In this document: piece by piece, positions 1 to 7,223 of the stretch
Layout: each line of letters begins with the position of its first letter
Position numbering within the stretch: position 1 is the first letter of the stretch
From: JAICMB01 sp035295125
GTDB lineage: Bacteria > Acidobacteriota > Terriglobia > Bryobacterales > Bryobacteraceae
NCBI GenBank assembly: GCA_035295125.1
Contig: DATGJP010000031.1
Span: forward strand, 1 to 59,257
Direction: 5' to 3'
Length of the DNA stretch: 59,257 nucleotides
Notes under the pieces: generated by a model
Told to the model about the DNA's origin: nothing
What the model saw: only the letters and a program-made list of their open reading frames with translations
The model's database searches: none
Made by a program: the position numbers and the translations under genes

Positions 1-265
1 CCATGGGAAAGAGGTCCTTTCATGCTAACTAGTCATATAACTAGATAACATAAAAACGGCCGGCCTGCAACAGAAACTTACAGGAATGTTGTTTTATCTA
101 GTGAAGGGCCAAAGTCCAGCGGCGGGTTGTTAACCCGCCCGCCCGTGCTTTGAACAATCGCTGACCAGCGCCGGTTGGCAACCGGCGGCAGGATGGCATC
201 CTGCATCACAGGCAGCCGGACTATTCGGTTTAGGGAAAACTGAGTGACGTTACCTGAGGACTGCG
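1..265. other. Intergenic region with inverted repeats, no gene seen
   Basis: No convincing coding region lies here. An 8-bp inverted repeat, CTAGATAA at 41-48 and TTATCTAG at 94-101, encloses a 45-nt loop. Three compact hairpins follow at 121-204 (listed separately). The region lies downstream of the sugar transferase gene that ends at 266 on the minus strand, so the structures may help end that transcript, but no clear U-tract follows them. Confidence 0.5.
121..204. repeat. Cluster of three perfect 3-nt-loop hairpins (REP-like)
   Basis: Three perfect palindromes stand in a row: GGCGGGTT-GTT-AACCCGCC (121-139), GCCGGTT-GGC-AACCGGC (170-186) and GCAGGAT-GGC-ATCCTGC (188-204). All have a 3-nt loop and a stem ending in GGTT/AACC or GGAT/ATCC next to the loop. 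Similar hairpins recur at 14828-14842, 56100-56114 and 56262-56276, always between genes, which suggests a dispersed REP-like family. Confidence 0.7.
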
Positions 266-1660
266 TTACTGGGCGCCGCGGGACAGGAGCATCACCTTTA
301 GGGTGTGGAAGATGATATACGCATCGAGGCTGGGTGCGAGATTCTTGATGTAGTAGAGATCATATTCGAGCTTCGTGATTGTGTCCTCGATCGTATCCCC
401 ATATTTATGATTGATCTGCGCCCAACCGGTGATTCCGGGTTTCACGTAGTGCCGCTGCCGGTAATAGGGGATCTGCTCCGATAAGGTTCTGACGAACTCG
501 GGACGCTCGGGGCGAGGGCCGACGATCGACATTTCCCCACGTACGACATTGAATAACTGCGGCAGTTCGTCGATCCGCAGCTTACGGATCCAACGTCCGA
601 CGGGGGTGATGCGCGGATCGTCCTTAGTGGCCCAAACCGCGCCGGTCCGGCTTTCGGCATCGACAAACATTGAGCGGAATTTGTATAGCGTGAATGGAAC
701 GCCGTTGCGCCCCACCCGCGTTTGCCGGAAGAACACCGGCCCCTTCGACGAGAGGCGAACCGCCAGGGCGGTGACGAAAATGACCGGCAGCGTGACAATG
801 GTGACAACCAGCGCCACCCCAAACGAATAGATGGACTGCCAGAAGACGCGATGCGGGCGCGGACCGAGGTTGGCCGCGAAGATCAACTGCGACGGGTGTA
901 GTTCACGAATACAGATCCGGCCGAAGCTGGCCTCATAGGTCGCGAGCGCATCCTCGATTGGGAGACCGGAAAAACGGAGGTCGAGGAGTTCGTTTACGGG
1001 CAGTTTGATGCGGCGTTCGCTCAATCCGACAACAATACGGTCCGGCATGAGCTCCGCGGCGACATCGCCTACATCCTCGATGGATCCAACGCGCGCCAGC
1101 CCCGGAAACTCGTCGGCTTCCCCGTCGCGGTCGCTCAAATATCCAACAGAAGCGAGCCCGAGTTCCGGATGTTCCTGCCAGTAATCGGACAGTTCCCGGA
1201 CCAGGGAAGAAGTCCCCAGAAACAGCACGCGCTGCGCCCCCATGGCCCTGATGACCACGGAAGCGTACAGCATCCGCCAGGCCGGGAGAAGCACGAGTGC
1301 CATCCCGCTGCCGGCGATCATCATCCACTTGGGCAAAATCCAGTCCGGCCGCCGGAGATAGCTCAGCAGCGCCTGGGTCAGGAACGCGATTCCGACTACC
1401 AGGCAGAGCTGCTGAACGAGCAGAATCCGCGAGCGGATGCGGAATTGGGTGTACAGGTCGTGGAAATAAATGCCAATCATGACGCAGATCACGACCAGCG
1501 CGATGCGTGCGAGCCCCCCGTCATAACGAAGAAAAATAACGGGATCGGCGTCCAGAACAAAAAAGCTGGCGAGCACGTAGCAGCAGAAAATGAGAATGGT
1601 TTCCGAGATCAGCAGTGCGAGGACACTGGTGGGCACGAAGACTCGGAATAACCGGACCAT
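266..1660 (-). CDS. Exopolysaccharide polyprenyl glycosylphosphotransferase (sugar transferase)
   Basis: The 464-residue protein resembles membrane enzymes that move a sugar-1-phosphate from a nucleotide sugar to undecaprenyl phosphate, the first step in building an exopolysaccharide repeat unit. The N-terminal ~130 residues hold about four hydrophobic segments. A soluble, Rossmann-like region follows (VLFLGTSSLVREL near 145), then a fifth membrane segment near 280-300. The C-terminal bacterial sugar transferase domain carries GPVFFRQTRVGRNG, YKFRSM, DELPQLFNVVRGEMSIVGPRPERPEF-type and KPGITGWAQIN motifs. Length and order fit the TIGR03013/TIGR03025 type of family. No other polysaccharide gene is next to it inside the window, so its cluster, if any, lies before position 1. 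The sugar specificity cannot be read from sequence. Confidence 0.93.
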   Translation of the reverse strand: MVRLFRVFVPTSVLALLISETILIFCCYVLASFFVLDADPVIFLRYDGGLARIALVVICVMIGIYFHDLYTQFRIRSRILLVQQLCLVVGIAFLTQALLSYLRRPDWILPKWMMIAGSGMALVLLPAWRMLYASVVIRAMGAQRVLFLGTSSLVRELSDYWQEHPELGLASVGYLSDRDGEADEFPGLARVGSIEDVGDVAAELMPDRIVVGLSERRIKLPVNELLDLRFSGLPIEDALATYEASFGRICIRELHPSQLIFAANLGPRPHRVFWQSIYSFGVALVVTIVTLPVIFVTALAVRLSSKGPVFFRQTRVGRNGVPFTLYKFRSMFVDAESRTGAVWATKDDPRITPVGRWIRKLRIDELPQLFNVVRGEMSIVGPRPERPEFVRTLSEQIPYYRQRHYVKPGITGWAQINHKYGDTIEDTITKLEYDLYYIKNLAPSLDAYIIFHTLKVMLLSRGAQ

Positions 1661-1825
1661 CTCAAACGCTTATCGTGAGAATAAGGCTTTCGCTTTAGTC
1701 ATCTCAAATTTAGCATCGGCAGTGTCGCTGCGGATCATGTTTGGCGGAGCATTCTTATCAAATTTGGCTTGGCAATCGGGCCAAACGCGAGTAAACTGAG
1801 GCTGGTTAGTTGGTTTGGCAGACAG

Positions 1826-2944
1826 ATGAGCGTCACTCGCCTGTGCTGCCTGCTTGTTTGGACCGCGGCTGCGCTCCTCGGCAGTGATCGGACTGTCGAA
1901 GGCAACGCGTCGTGGAGTCAGTGCATAGGAGCAGGCGGCAAGGCTCTCGAGCGGGGACAATACAACGAGGCAGTGCTTTGGTATGAGATTGCCCTTCGAA
2001 CGATCTCGCCGGACAACGTTCAGCAGTTAAGAAGCCGTGCGCTTGCGGCGGACGGCTTAGGCTCAGCGCAGGTACATCTGCAGAACTTCGCCGAAGCGGA
2101 AGCGGAGTTCCGCTACGCGATGATTCTATGGCGAGACCTCGCTGGCGGCGACGACGCTAATGTTGCGGCAGAACTCAACAACATCGGGACGATTTGCTTC
2201 CGAACCGCACGCTTGGAAGAGGCACGGCGGTGCTTTCAGGAGGCTTTGAAGATCGATGAGAATACACAAGGCCCCAACTCGGCGGCGGTGGCCAATGACC
2301 TGAACAGCCTGGCCGGCCTGGCGTCGAGCGAGGGGCAGGTGAGCCACGCCGAAACACTGCTGCGGCGCGCGATCGATATCGCATCATCGGTCTCACCGCC
2401 CGATATAAGATTGCTCGACTATCAGCGGAACCTGGCGGTCATGTATGCGCGATTGAACCGTTTTGAGGACGCCAGGCAGATTAACGAGCAGATTCTCGAT
2501 ACCGAGATGAAGATGCAGGGGCGGACGCATCCCAACGTCGGGCTGACTCTGAAGGAGCTCGCCTACTGCGAGACGGGATTGAGCCAGTGCGAAGAGGCTA
2601 TCCTGCACGCGCAGGAATCCATAGCGATTCTGGGGGCGTCGTTAGGAGAGGATAACCCCAGCACCGGCATCGCGTACTTCATGTTGGGGCTGGGATACCG
2701 CTGCGGCGGACAGCTCGACTTGGCAGAAACGGCGTTGAAGCGCGCTGTGGATATCGATGAGCGCGCCGGCGGGCCTGCGGAGGTTCGCGGTAACCATTTG
2801 CGTGAATATGCGGGGGTGTTAAGAAGCAGGGGGAAGAAGGTTTTAGCTAAGAAGTACGAGCAGATGGCGACGATGCTTTCCTCTCTCGCCCGGCCGCGCG
2901 CCGGAGTAGTGGATATTCAGCAGCTCGCGCCGCGGAAGAGATGA
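1826..2944 (+). CDS. Secreted tetratricopeptide-repeat protein (kinesin-light-chain-like TPRs)
   Basis: Starting at the ATG at 1826 gives 372 residues with a hydrophobic N-terminus (VTRLCCLLVWTAAALLG) that looks like a signal peptide. An upstream TTG at 1769 would add 19 residues in front of that segment and seems less likely. From about residue 30 the protein is built of ~42-residue TPR units of the kinesin-light-chain type (LNNIGTICFRTARLEEARRCF, LNSLAGLASSEGQVSHAETLL, LKELAYCETGLSQCEEAILHA). It has no enzymatic motif. Such proteins normally scaffold other proteins, and its partner is unknown. It is transcribed away from the sugar transferase gene and converges on the phaR-like gene. Confidence 0.8.
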   Translation: MSVTRLCCLLVWTAAALLGSDRTVEGNASWSQCIGAGGKALERGQYNEAVLWYEIALRTISPDNVQQLRSRALAADGLGSAQVHLQNFAEAEAEFRYAMILWRDLAGGDDANVAAELNNIGTICFRTARLEEARRCFQEALKIDENTQGPNSAAVANDLNSLAGLASSEGQVSHAETLLRRAIDIASSVSPPDIRLLDYQRNLAVMYARLNRFEDARQINEQILDTEMKMQGRTHPNVGLTLKELAYCETGLSQCEEAILHAQESIAILGASLGEDNPSTGIAYFMLGLGYRCGGQLDLAETALKRAVDIDERAGGPAEVRGNHLREYAGVLRSRGKKVLAKKYEQMATMLSSLARPRAGVVDIQQLAPRKR

Positions 2945-2988
2945 CTGGGCAGGCTGAGCCGCAGAACGGAACTTCTCAGGTTGGGAAA

Positions 2989-3056
2989 GGTGGGACACTC
3001 AGTTTCGCCTGTCCGTTCTCGGTGAAGTCCAAAAGGCAGGCTGAATCCCTGCCCAC
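2989..3056 (+). repeat. Dispersed intergenic element, copy A
   Basis: This copy lies between the convergent TPR and phaR-like genes. It aligns over about 70 nt with the copy at 56157-56225: both start GGTGG, contain GTTTCGCCTGT and TCTCGG, then GTCCAAA and GCTGAAT, and end in CCTG plus a C-rich tail. The ends (GGTGGG and CTGCCCAC) are roughly complementary. It may be a folded RNA or a small non-autonomous repeat. Confidence 0.6.
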
Positions 3057-3066
3057 ATTCGAAGCG

Positions 3067-3558
3067 CTAGCGTTTCCTGGCTGGCTTCTCCAGGCGCGCT
3101 TCCAGTTCGGCGATTTTACGGCGGAGGTCGGCGACTTCGGCGTCCCGCTCGCTCTCGCCGGGGGTAAGGAAATGCTTGATGGTCTGCAGCGGGGAGAGGG
3201 CGGCTGTGCCTACCTCGTGGAGGCCGCTTTGAACGGCATCCTGGAATTTTCCAAAGGCATCGAAAGCGGACTTGAGATACCACATCAGAAATTCCTGGCG
3301 GGCGCGGTCGGAGACGAGAATGATCTGGCGTAGCAATTCGAGCGGCAGTCCGGTGGGCTGCTCCTTGGCGTCTTCGACGATGATCTGCGTCAGGACCACA
3401 CGGGTGAGATCCTCGCCCGTCTTGGCGTCCCGCACCTCAACGTCGATTCCTTTTCGGATCAGGACCGCGACATCGTCGAGGTTCACATACCGGCTCGCGG
3501 AAGTGTCATATAGCCTTCGATTGCCGTACTTTCGAATGACCACCTTAGACGGTCTCAT
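3067..3558 (-). CDS. phaR: Polyhydroxyalkanoate synthesis regulator, PhaR-type
   Basis: The 163-residue protein begins with the PHA-accumulation regulator DNA-binding domain: VIRKYGNRRLYDTSASRYVNLDDVAVLIRKG at residues 5-35, then the VLTQIIVEDAK segment typical of PhaR. The C-terminus is a coiled-coil-like tail (VADLRRKIAELEARLEK). In known species PhaR represses phasin and storage genes until it is titrated onto the growing granule. The start is ambiguous. ATG at 3558 gives the N-terminus normal for the family but has no clear ribosome binding site. GTG at 3594 has AAGGGG just upstream and would add 12 unusual residues. The gene is divergent from a phasin-like gene, and palindromes lie in front of both. 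Confidence 0.88.
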   Translation of the reverse strand: MRPSKVVIRKYGNRRLYDTSASRYVNLDDVAVLIRKGIDVEVRDAKTGEDLTRVVLTQIIVEDAKEQPTGLPLELLRQIILVSDRARQEFLMWYLKSAFDAFGKFQDAVQSGLHEVGTAALSPLQTIKHFLTPGESERDAEVADLRRKIAELEARLEKPARKR

Positions 3559-3559
3559 C

Positions 3560-3574
3560 TTGTGCACTGCACAA
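3560..3574. promoter_or_regulatory. Palindrome before phaR, candidate autoregulatory operator
   Basis: TTGTGCA-C-TGCACAA is a perfect 15-bp palindrome ending one base before the ATG of the phaR-like gene. It is TGC-rich, like sites described for PhaR proteins. If translation starts at GTG 3594 instead, it lies inside the first codons. Binding is inferred. Confidence 0.5.
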
Positions 3575-3587
3575 CCACAAAACCATC

Positions 3588-3616
3588 TTGACACATTTCC
3601 CCTTGAGAACTATACT
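3588..3616 (+). promoter_or_regulatory. Near-consensus sigma-70 promoter of the phasin-like gene
   Basis: TTGACA (3588-3593) and TATACT (3611-3616) are separated by exactly 17 bp and point at the phasin-like gene. Transcription would start near 3623, so the palindrome at 3625-3641 would lie at the very start of the transcript. A strong promoter fits a granule coat protein made in large amounts. Confidence 0.75.
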
Positions 3617-3624
3617 GAATTCGG

Positions 3625-3641
3625 TTGCTGCAATGCAGCAA
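3625..3641. promoter_or_regulatory. Candidate PhaR operator (CTGC-N3-GCAG) in front of the phasin-like gene
   Basis: TTGCTGCA-A-TGCAGCAA is a perfect 17-bp palindrome containing CTGC-AAT-GCAG. As I recall, the site reported for Rhodobacter PhaR is CTGC-N3/4-GCAG, and this matches it. It sits just after the predicted transcription start and runs into the AAGGAG ribosome binding site (3640-3645), a position where a bound repressor would block expression. Confidence 0.65.
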
Positions 3642-3651
3642 GGAGTGGTCC

Positions 3652-4575
3652 ATGCGAGAGAATGTAAATGCCAAACCCTCCGAAGCCCATGAGCGGGAAA
3701 TATCGCCCATATCCTTGCTAACGGATTGGGTGCGGCAGGGTACTGAAAGCTTCTTTGCAACGCAACGGATCCTATTGGATCTCGTGACGCGGCAAAACGC
3801 AAACATCATGCACGCCGTAAGGGATGGGATCGCGGCCACTTCGCGCCCCGGACCCACGGCTGTGCTCACCGAGATCGCCGGAGAGGCGGTGTCCAACTTC
3901 ATTTCGGCGCAAAAGGTTCTTCTGAACCTTGCGCACCGGCAGAACGAGATCGTCATGACCGGGGTCAAGGAGAGGCTGCCTGGTCCCGCGGCCGCTATGG
4001 CGGATCTGTTGCGCCGCAGCGTCGAAACCTTCATTCACATGCAGCAGGATTTCCTGGCCCTGGCGGGAAAGCAGACCGACATCTGGGCGGAAGCAGCGAA
4101 GGAAGGAAAGCCCTTGAACGGCACGGGAGTTCTCGAATTGGCCCGGGAGGGCATGGAGAACTTCGTCGAAGCGCAAAAGAAGTTTCTGGACGTGGTGGCC
4201 GAAGAAACGGCCCATGCCAGCCAGGCGCTCGCGGGCGGGAACGGTTCACGCAAGGAACTGAAGAAAACAGAGTTGACGGAATTGGCCCGCGAAGGCTCCG
4301 AGGCCTTCATGGAGGCACAGCGCAAACTGTTCGACCTGGCAGTCGACCAGATCGGAACCACCGTCAAGGCAGGCCGTAAGGCGGCCGACCTCGTTGCGCC
4401 GTTCCCTCGCGTGGCGCTCGCCGACCTGACCCGCGACACGGTAGAAACCTTCGTCGCGGCACAGAAGGCACTGTTGGATATCGTCGTAAAGCCTCGCCAC
4501 GCGGCAGTGGCGGCCGGCGTTTCGAAAGCGGCTCCCAAGCCGAAGCGCCCACGGACGCGTAAAGCGGTCGCGTGA
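3652..4575 (+). CDS. Phasin-like storage-granule protein with six internal repeats
   Basis: ATG at 3652 follows AAGGAG by 6 nt and gives 307 residues. The protein is almost wholly helical and built of six copies of a 44-50-residue unit starting near residues 22, 72, 116, 160, 208 and 256. Each holds a version of (V/S)E(T/S/N)F(V/I)xAQ(K/R)xLLDL, for example ESFFATQRILLDL, SNFISAQKVLLNL, ENFVEAQKKFLDV and EAFMEAQRKLFDL. This resembles phasins, amphipathic proteins coating PHA or neutral-lipid inclusions. The tail (PKPKRPRTRKAVA) is strongly basic, as in phasins that also touch DNA. The divergent PhaR-type gene, the PhaR-like palindrome and the acyltransferase downstream support a granule role. 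A perfect hairpin terminator follows. The substrate granule (PHA, wax or triacylglycerol) is not decided by sequence. Confidence 0.75.
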   Translation: MRENVNAKPSEAHEREISPISLLTDWVRQGTESFFATQRILLDLVTRQNANIMHAVRDGIAATSRPGPTAVLTEIAGEAVSNFISAQKVLLNLAHRQNEIVMTGVKERLPGPAAAMADLLRRSVETFIHMQQDFLALAGKQTDIWAEAAKEGKPLNGTGVLELAREGMENFVEAQKKFLDVVAEETAHASQALAGGNGSRKELKKTELTELAREGSEAFMEAQRKLFDLAVDQIGTTVKAGRKAADLVAPFPRVALADLTRDTVETFVAAQKALLDIVVKPRHAAVAAGVSKAAPKPKRPRTRKAVA

Positions 4576-4629
4576 GCGCATGCGCGCAGGACGTAACAGT
4601 TTACGCGCGTGACATAACGTAGTGGCAAC

Positions 4630-4666
4630 CCGTGGCCGCAACTGATGCGGCCACGGTTTCTCTTAT
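4630..4666 (+). terminator. Intrinsic terminator after the phasin-like gene
   Basis: CCGTGGCCGC (4630-4639) and GCGGCCACGG (4647-4656) form a perfect 10-bp stem with a 7-nt loop, followed by TTTCTCTT. It should separate the phasin transcript from the acyltransferase gene 19 bp further on. Confidence 0.75.
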
Positions 4667-4684
4667 TGATTGGGGTTTTCGTCG

Positions 4685-6196
4685 ATGACATCCTCACGGC
4701 CAAGCGATCGACTGTCTGCTCAAGACGCATTGTTTCTCTATCTCGACACTCAAGAGATGCCGCTCCACATCGCGAGCGTCATGGTATTCGACGGCCCCAT
4801 CCCGCTGCGGGAATGTACGGAGCTGATTCGCTCGCGCCTTCCCCTGATTCCACGGTATCTACAGCGGATCGCGGTGCCGCCGCTGAACGTCGGCCACCCG
4901 ACGTGGGAATTCGATCCGGAGTTTGACATCCGCCGCCACGTCACTGAGATCGCTCTTAAGAAGGGCACCGAGCACGAGTTGCAGGTGCTGGTAGGGAAGG
5001 TTCTCAGCGCGCAAATGGACCGCAGCCGTCCCCTTTGGGACCTGACGCTGGTGAATGGGCTGAAGGGCGGGCGCGGCGCCATGATCGCCCGGGTGCACCA
5101 TTGTCTCGTGGATGGCGTAGCCGGAGTGGCGTTGATGAACGTGCTGCTGGGCCCGACGCCTTCCACACCGCCGCCTCCTAAGGCGAAAACCCCGTCACCT
5201 CCTTTGCCCGATCCCATTACCTCGTTTTTTGACGGTTTGATCAGCTCGTATGCCGACATGTTCGGCAGAGTTTTCCAGGTGCAATCGGCCGCAATCAACA
5301 TGGCGGAATCGATGGTTTCGGAAGGAGTGCCTGCTCTCACGCAGTTACTCCAGACGATTCCCGACTTATTAAATCCAGTGGACCGGCTTCCATTCAATCA
5401 GCCCTGTCCGGGGCCACGCAGGCTGGTATGGACCGAGATTGCGATTCCGGACGTCAAAAAAATACGGGAGAAATTCGGCGGCACGCTCAACGATGTTGTG
5501 CTGACCCTGGTCATCGCCGCAGTGCGCGAATACACGCAGTTACACGGGCAGGCCGTGGATAAAAGACTTGCCAGGGTCATGGTCCCCGTAAACATCCGGC
5601 ATGAAAGCCCGCTGAATGGCTTGGGAAATCATATCTCCATGATTCCGGCCAGCCTTCCACTGGACATTGAAGACCCCGTGGAGTTACTCGCTAATATTCA
5701 TAAACGGATGGATTTGATGAAGCGGGCTCGCGTGGCGGATTTGGTAAGCCTCGTTGGAACATGGCTCGGCGTCACCCCGGTGCCGGTTCAGGCGCTGCTG
5801 GTTCCGTTTGCAACGTCGATGCTGCCCGCACTGGTTCCTCCGTTCAACCTGGTCTGCACCAATGTCCCGGGGCCGCCGGTTCCCTTGTACGCGCTCGGGC
5901 GGAAGATGATTTCCGATTATCCGTACGTCCCGGTCGGCGCGGACATGGGAATCTGTGTCGCGATTCAAAGCTACAACGACAAGCTGTTCTTTGGGTTCAC
6001 GGGGAGCGAAGCGGCGGCTCCCGATGTGAATCTGATGCCTCGGATGCTGGAGCGGATCTTTGCGCAGTTGCGGAGGGCAGCGGGGGTTCGGACGGTGCGG
6101 CTGAGGAAGCCTCGGGCGAAGAAGCCGGCGGAGCCGGAACCGGCGCCTGTGCCAGTCTCTGTTGCGGCGACGGTGGTTCATCCAACTGCGGCATAA
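4685..6196 (+). CDS. Wax ester synthase / acyl-CoA:diacylglycerol acyltransferase (WS/DGAT)
   Basis: The enzyme esterifies long-chain alcohols or diacylglycerol with acyl-CoA, giving wax esters or triacylglycerol. With the ATG at 4685 it has 503 residues (a TTG at 4670 is possible). The active-site HHxxxDG motif is HHCLVDG at about residues 138-144, preceded by PLWDL near 116-120. The LNDVVLTLVIAAVREY segment and the WES_acyltransf C-terminal region follow. The tail after ~470 is rich in Pro, Ala and Lys. It follows the phasin-like gene behind a terminator and precedes an alpha/beta hydrolase, so synthesis, coating and possibly breakdown of a neutral-lipid store are encoded side by side. Confidence 0.93.
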   Translation: MTSSRPSDRLSAQDALFLYLDTQEMPLHIASVMVFDGPIPLRECTELIRSRLPLIPRYLQRIAVPPLNVGHPTWEFDPEFDIRRHVTEIALKKGTEHELQVLVGKVLSAQMDRSRPLWDLTLVNGLKGGRGAMIARVHHCLVDGVAGVALMNVLLGPTPSTPPPPKAKTPSPPLPDPITSFFDGLISSYADMFGRVFQVQSAAINMAESMVSEGVPALTQLLQTIPDLLNPVDRLPFNQPCPGPRRLVWTEIAIPDVKKIREKFGGTLNDVVLTLVIAAVREYTQLHGQAVDKRLARVMVPVNIRHESPLNGLGNHISMIPASLPLDIEDPVELLANIHKRMDLMKRARVADLVSLVGTWLGVTPVPVQALLVPFATSMLPALVPPFNLVCTNVPGPPVPLYALGRKMISDYPYVPVGADMGICVAIQSYNDKLFFGFTGSEAAAPDVNLMPRMLERIFAQLRRAAGVRTVRLRKPRAKKPAEPEPAPVPVSVAATVVHPTAA

Positions 6197-6242
6197 GCCT
6201 ACAGTGCTCGCTGGAGTTGGCATTCTCCGCGAATTCCAGACC

Positions 6243-6258
6243 CAGGCGAAACCGCTTG
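6243..6258 (-). repeat. Dispersed intergenic element, core of copy F
   Basis: Read on the minus strand this is CAAGCGGTTTCGCCTG, identical to the core of the copy at 56164-56179. Little of the flanking element is preserved. It lies in the 193-nt gap between the acyltransferase and hydrolase genes, in which no gene is seen. Confidence 0.5.
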
Positions 6259-6389
6259 GGCCATCCCGATCCGGTCTTAGACTCTGTAGAGAAATACCAC
6301 GGCTCGCTGACTCGAAAAACTTGTGGACCTTGGTTTATCACCGTGGTACCGTGTTACAGATCATCGACAAATAGCATCCTAGGGCCAGA

Positions 6390-7223
6390 GTGACTTTCCA
6401 AGAAGACCATGCTGAGGCGCCCATCTCCATGTTGCGTGAGGCGCTGTTTGGAATCGAAGTTCTTTTGCTGCGCGCAACGTCAGTCTATTACGGGATGGGG
6501 GTGCCGCACGGGGATAACTCAGCCGTAGTAATAATACCCGGCTTTCTCGGTACTGACCTGTATCTCGTCGAGTTATTCGCGTGGCTTCGCAGGATCGGAT
6601 ATCGGCCATATTTCTCCGGAATTGGACTGAATGCCGAGTGCCCGAACCTCCTGATCAAGCGACGCCTCCATGACACGCTCGAACGGGCGCTGGAAGAGAC
6701 AGGCAAGCCGATACACCTGATCGGGCACAGTCTCGGGGGAATCATCGCGCGATCCGTAGCCGGCCAACGGCCGGACGACATTGCATCGGTAATCACGCTG
6801 GCATCCCCGTTCCGCGGTACCGTCGTTCATCCCAGCGTTTTGCGCGCGGCCAAGATCATCCGCGACCTGATCCAGCAGGAGCACGGCGAGAACGTGCTGC
6901 CGAGCTGTTACACGGGACGCTGCACCTGCGATTTCCTGAGCTCATTACGACGCGATTTGCCCGCAAGTACCGTCGAGACCGCAGTTTACACCCGGAGCGA
7001 TGGGGTCGTCGACTGGAATTACTGCATCAGCGAGGACCCCGAGGTCAACTTCGAGGTGAAGGGCACGCACATCGGGTTGGTGTTCAATCCGACCGTGTAC
7101 CGGCTTATTGCTCAGCGCCTCGCCTTGGCTCTCCAGAAGCCGCGGAAAAAGGCCCGCTCCAGGACGGTGGCGCGGCCGGTTGCTCAAATTGTTCCTCCTC
7201 CGTCGATCCGGTCAGCGCGGTGA
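6390..7223 (+). CDS. Alpha/beta-hydrolase, esterase/lipase type
   Basis: The 277-residue protein has the lipase nucleophile elbow GHSLGG (Ser about residue 114) after IHLI. An oxyanion-hole-like PGFLG lies near 50-54, a candidate acid Asp in SDGVVDW near 206-212, and a candidate catalytic His in GTHIGL near 230. The fold resembles bacterial triacylglycerol lipases and acetyltransferase/hydrolase proteins lacking a signal peptide. GTG at 6390 is used here, and ATG at 6429 (MLREAL) is an alternative. Its place after WS/DGAT suggests it may hydrolyse stored esters, which is inference. The last 119 nt overlap the 3' end of aceA on the other strand, and both C-termini are low-complexity there (Lys/Arg/Pro-rich here). 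Confidence 0.82.
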   Translation: MTFQEDHAEAPISMLREALFGIEVLLLRATSVYYGMGVPHGDNSAVVIIPGFLGTDLYLVELFAWLRRIGYRPYFSGIGLNAECPNLLIKRRLHDTLERALEETGKPIHLIGHSLGGIIARSVAGQRPDDIASVITLASPFRGTVVHPSVLRAAKIIRDLIQQEHGENVLPSCYTGRCTCDFLSSLRRDLPASTVETAVYTRSDGVVDWNYCISEDPEVNFEVKGTHIGLVFNPTVYRLIAQRLALALQKPRKKARSRTVARPVAQIVPPPSIRSAR

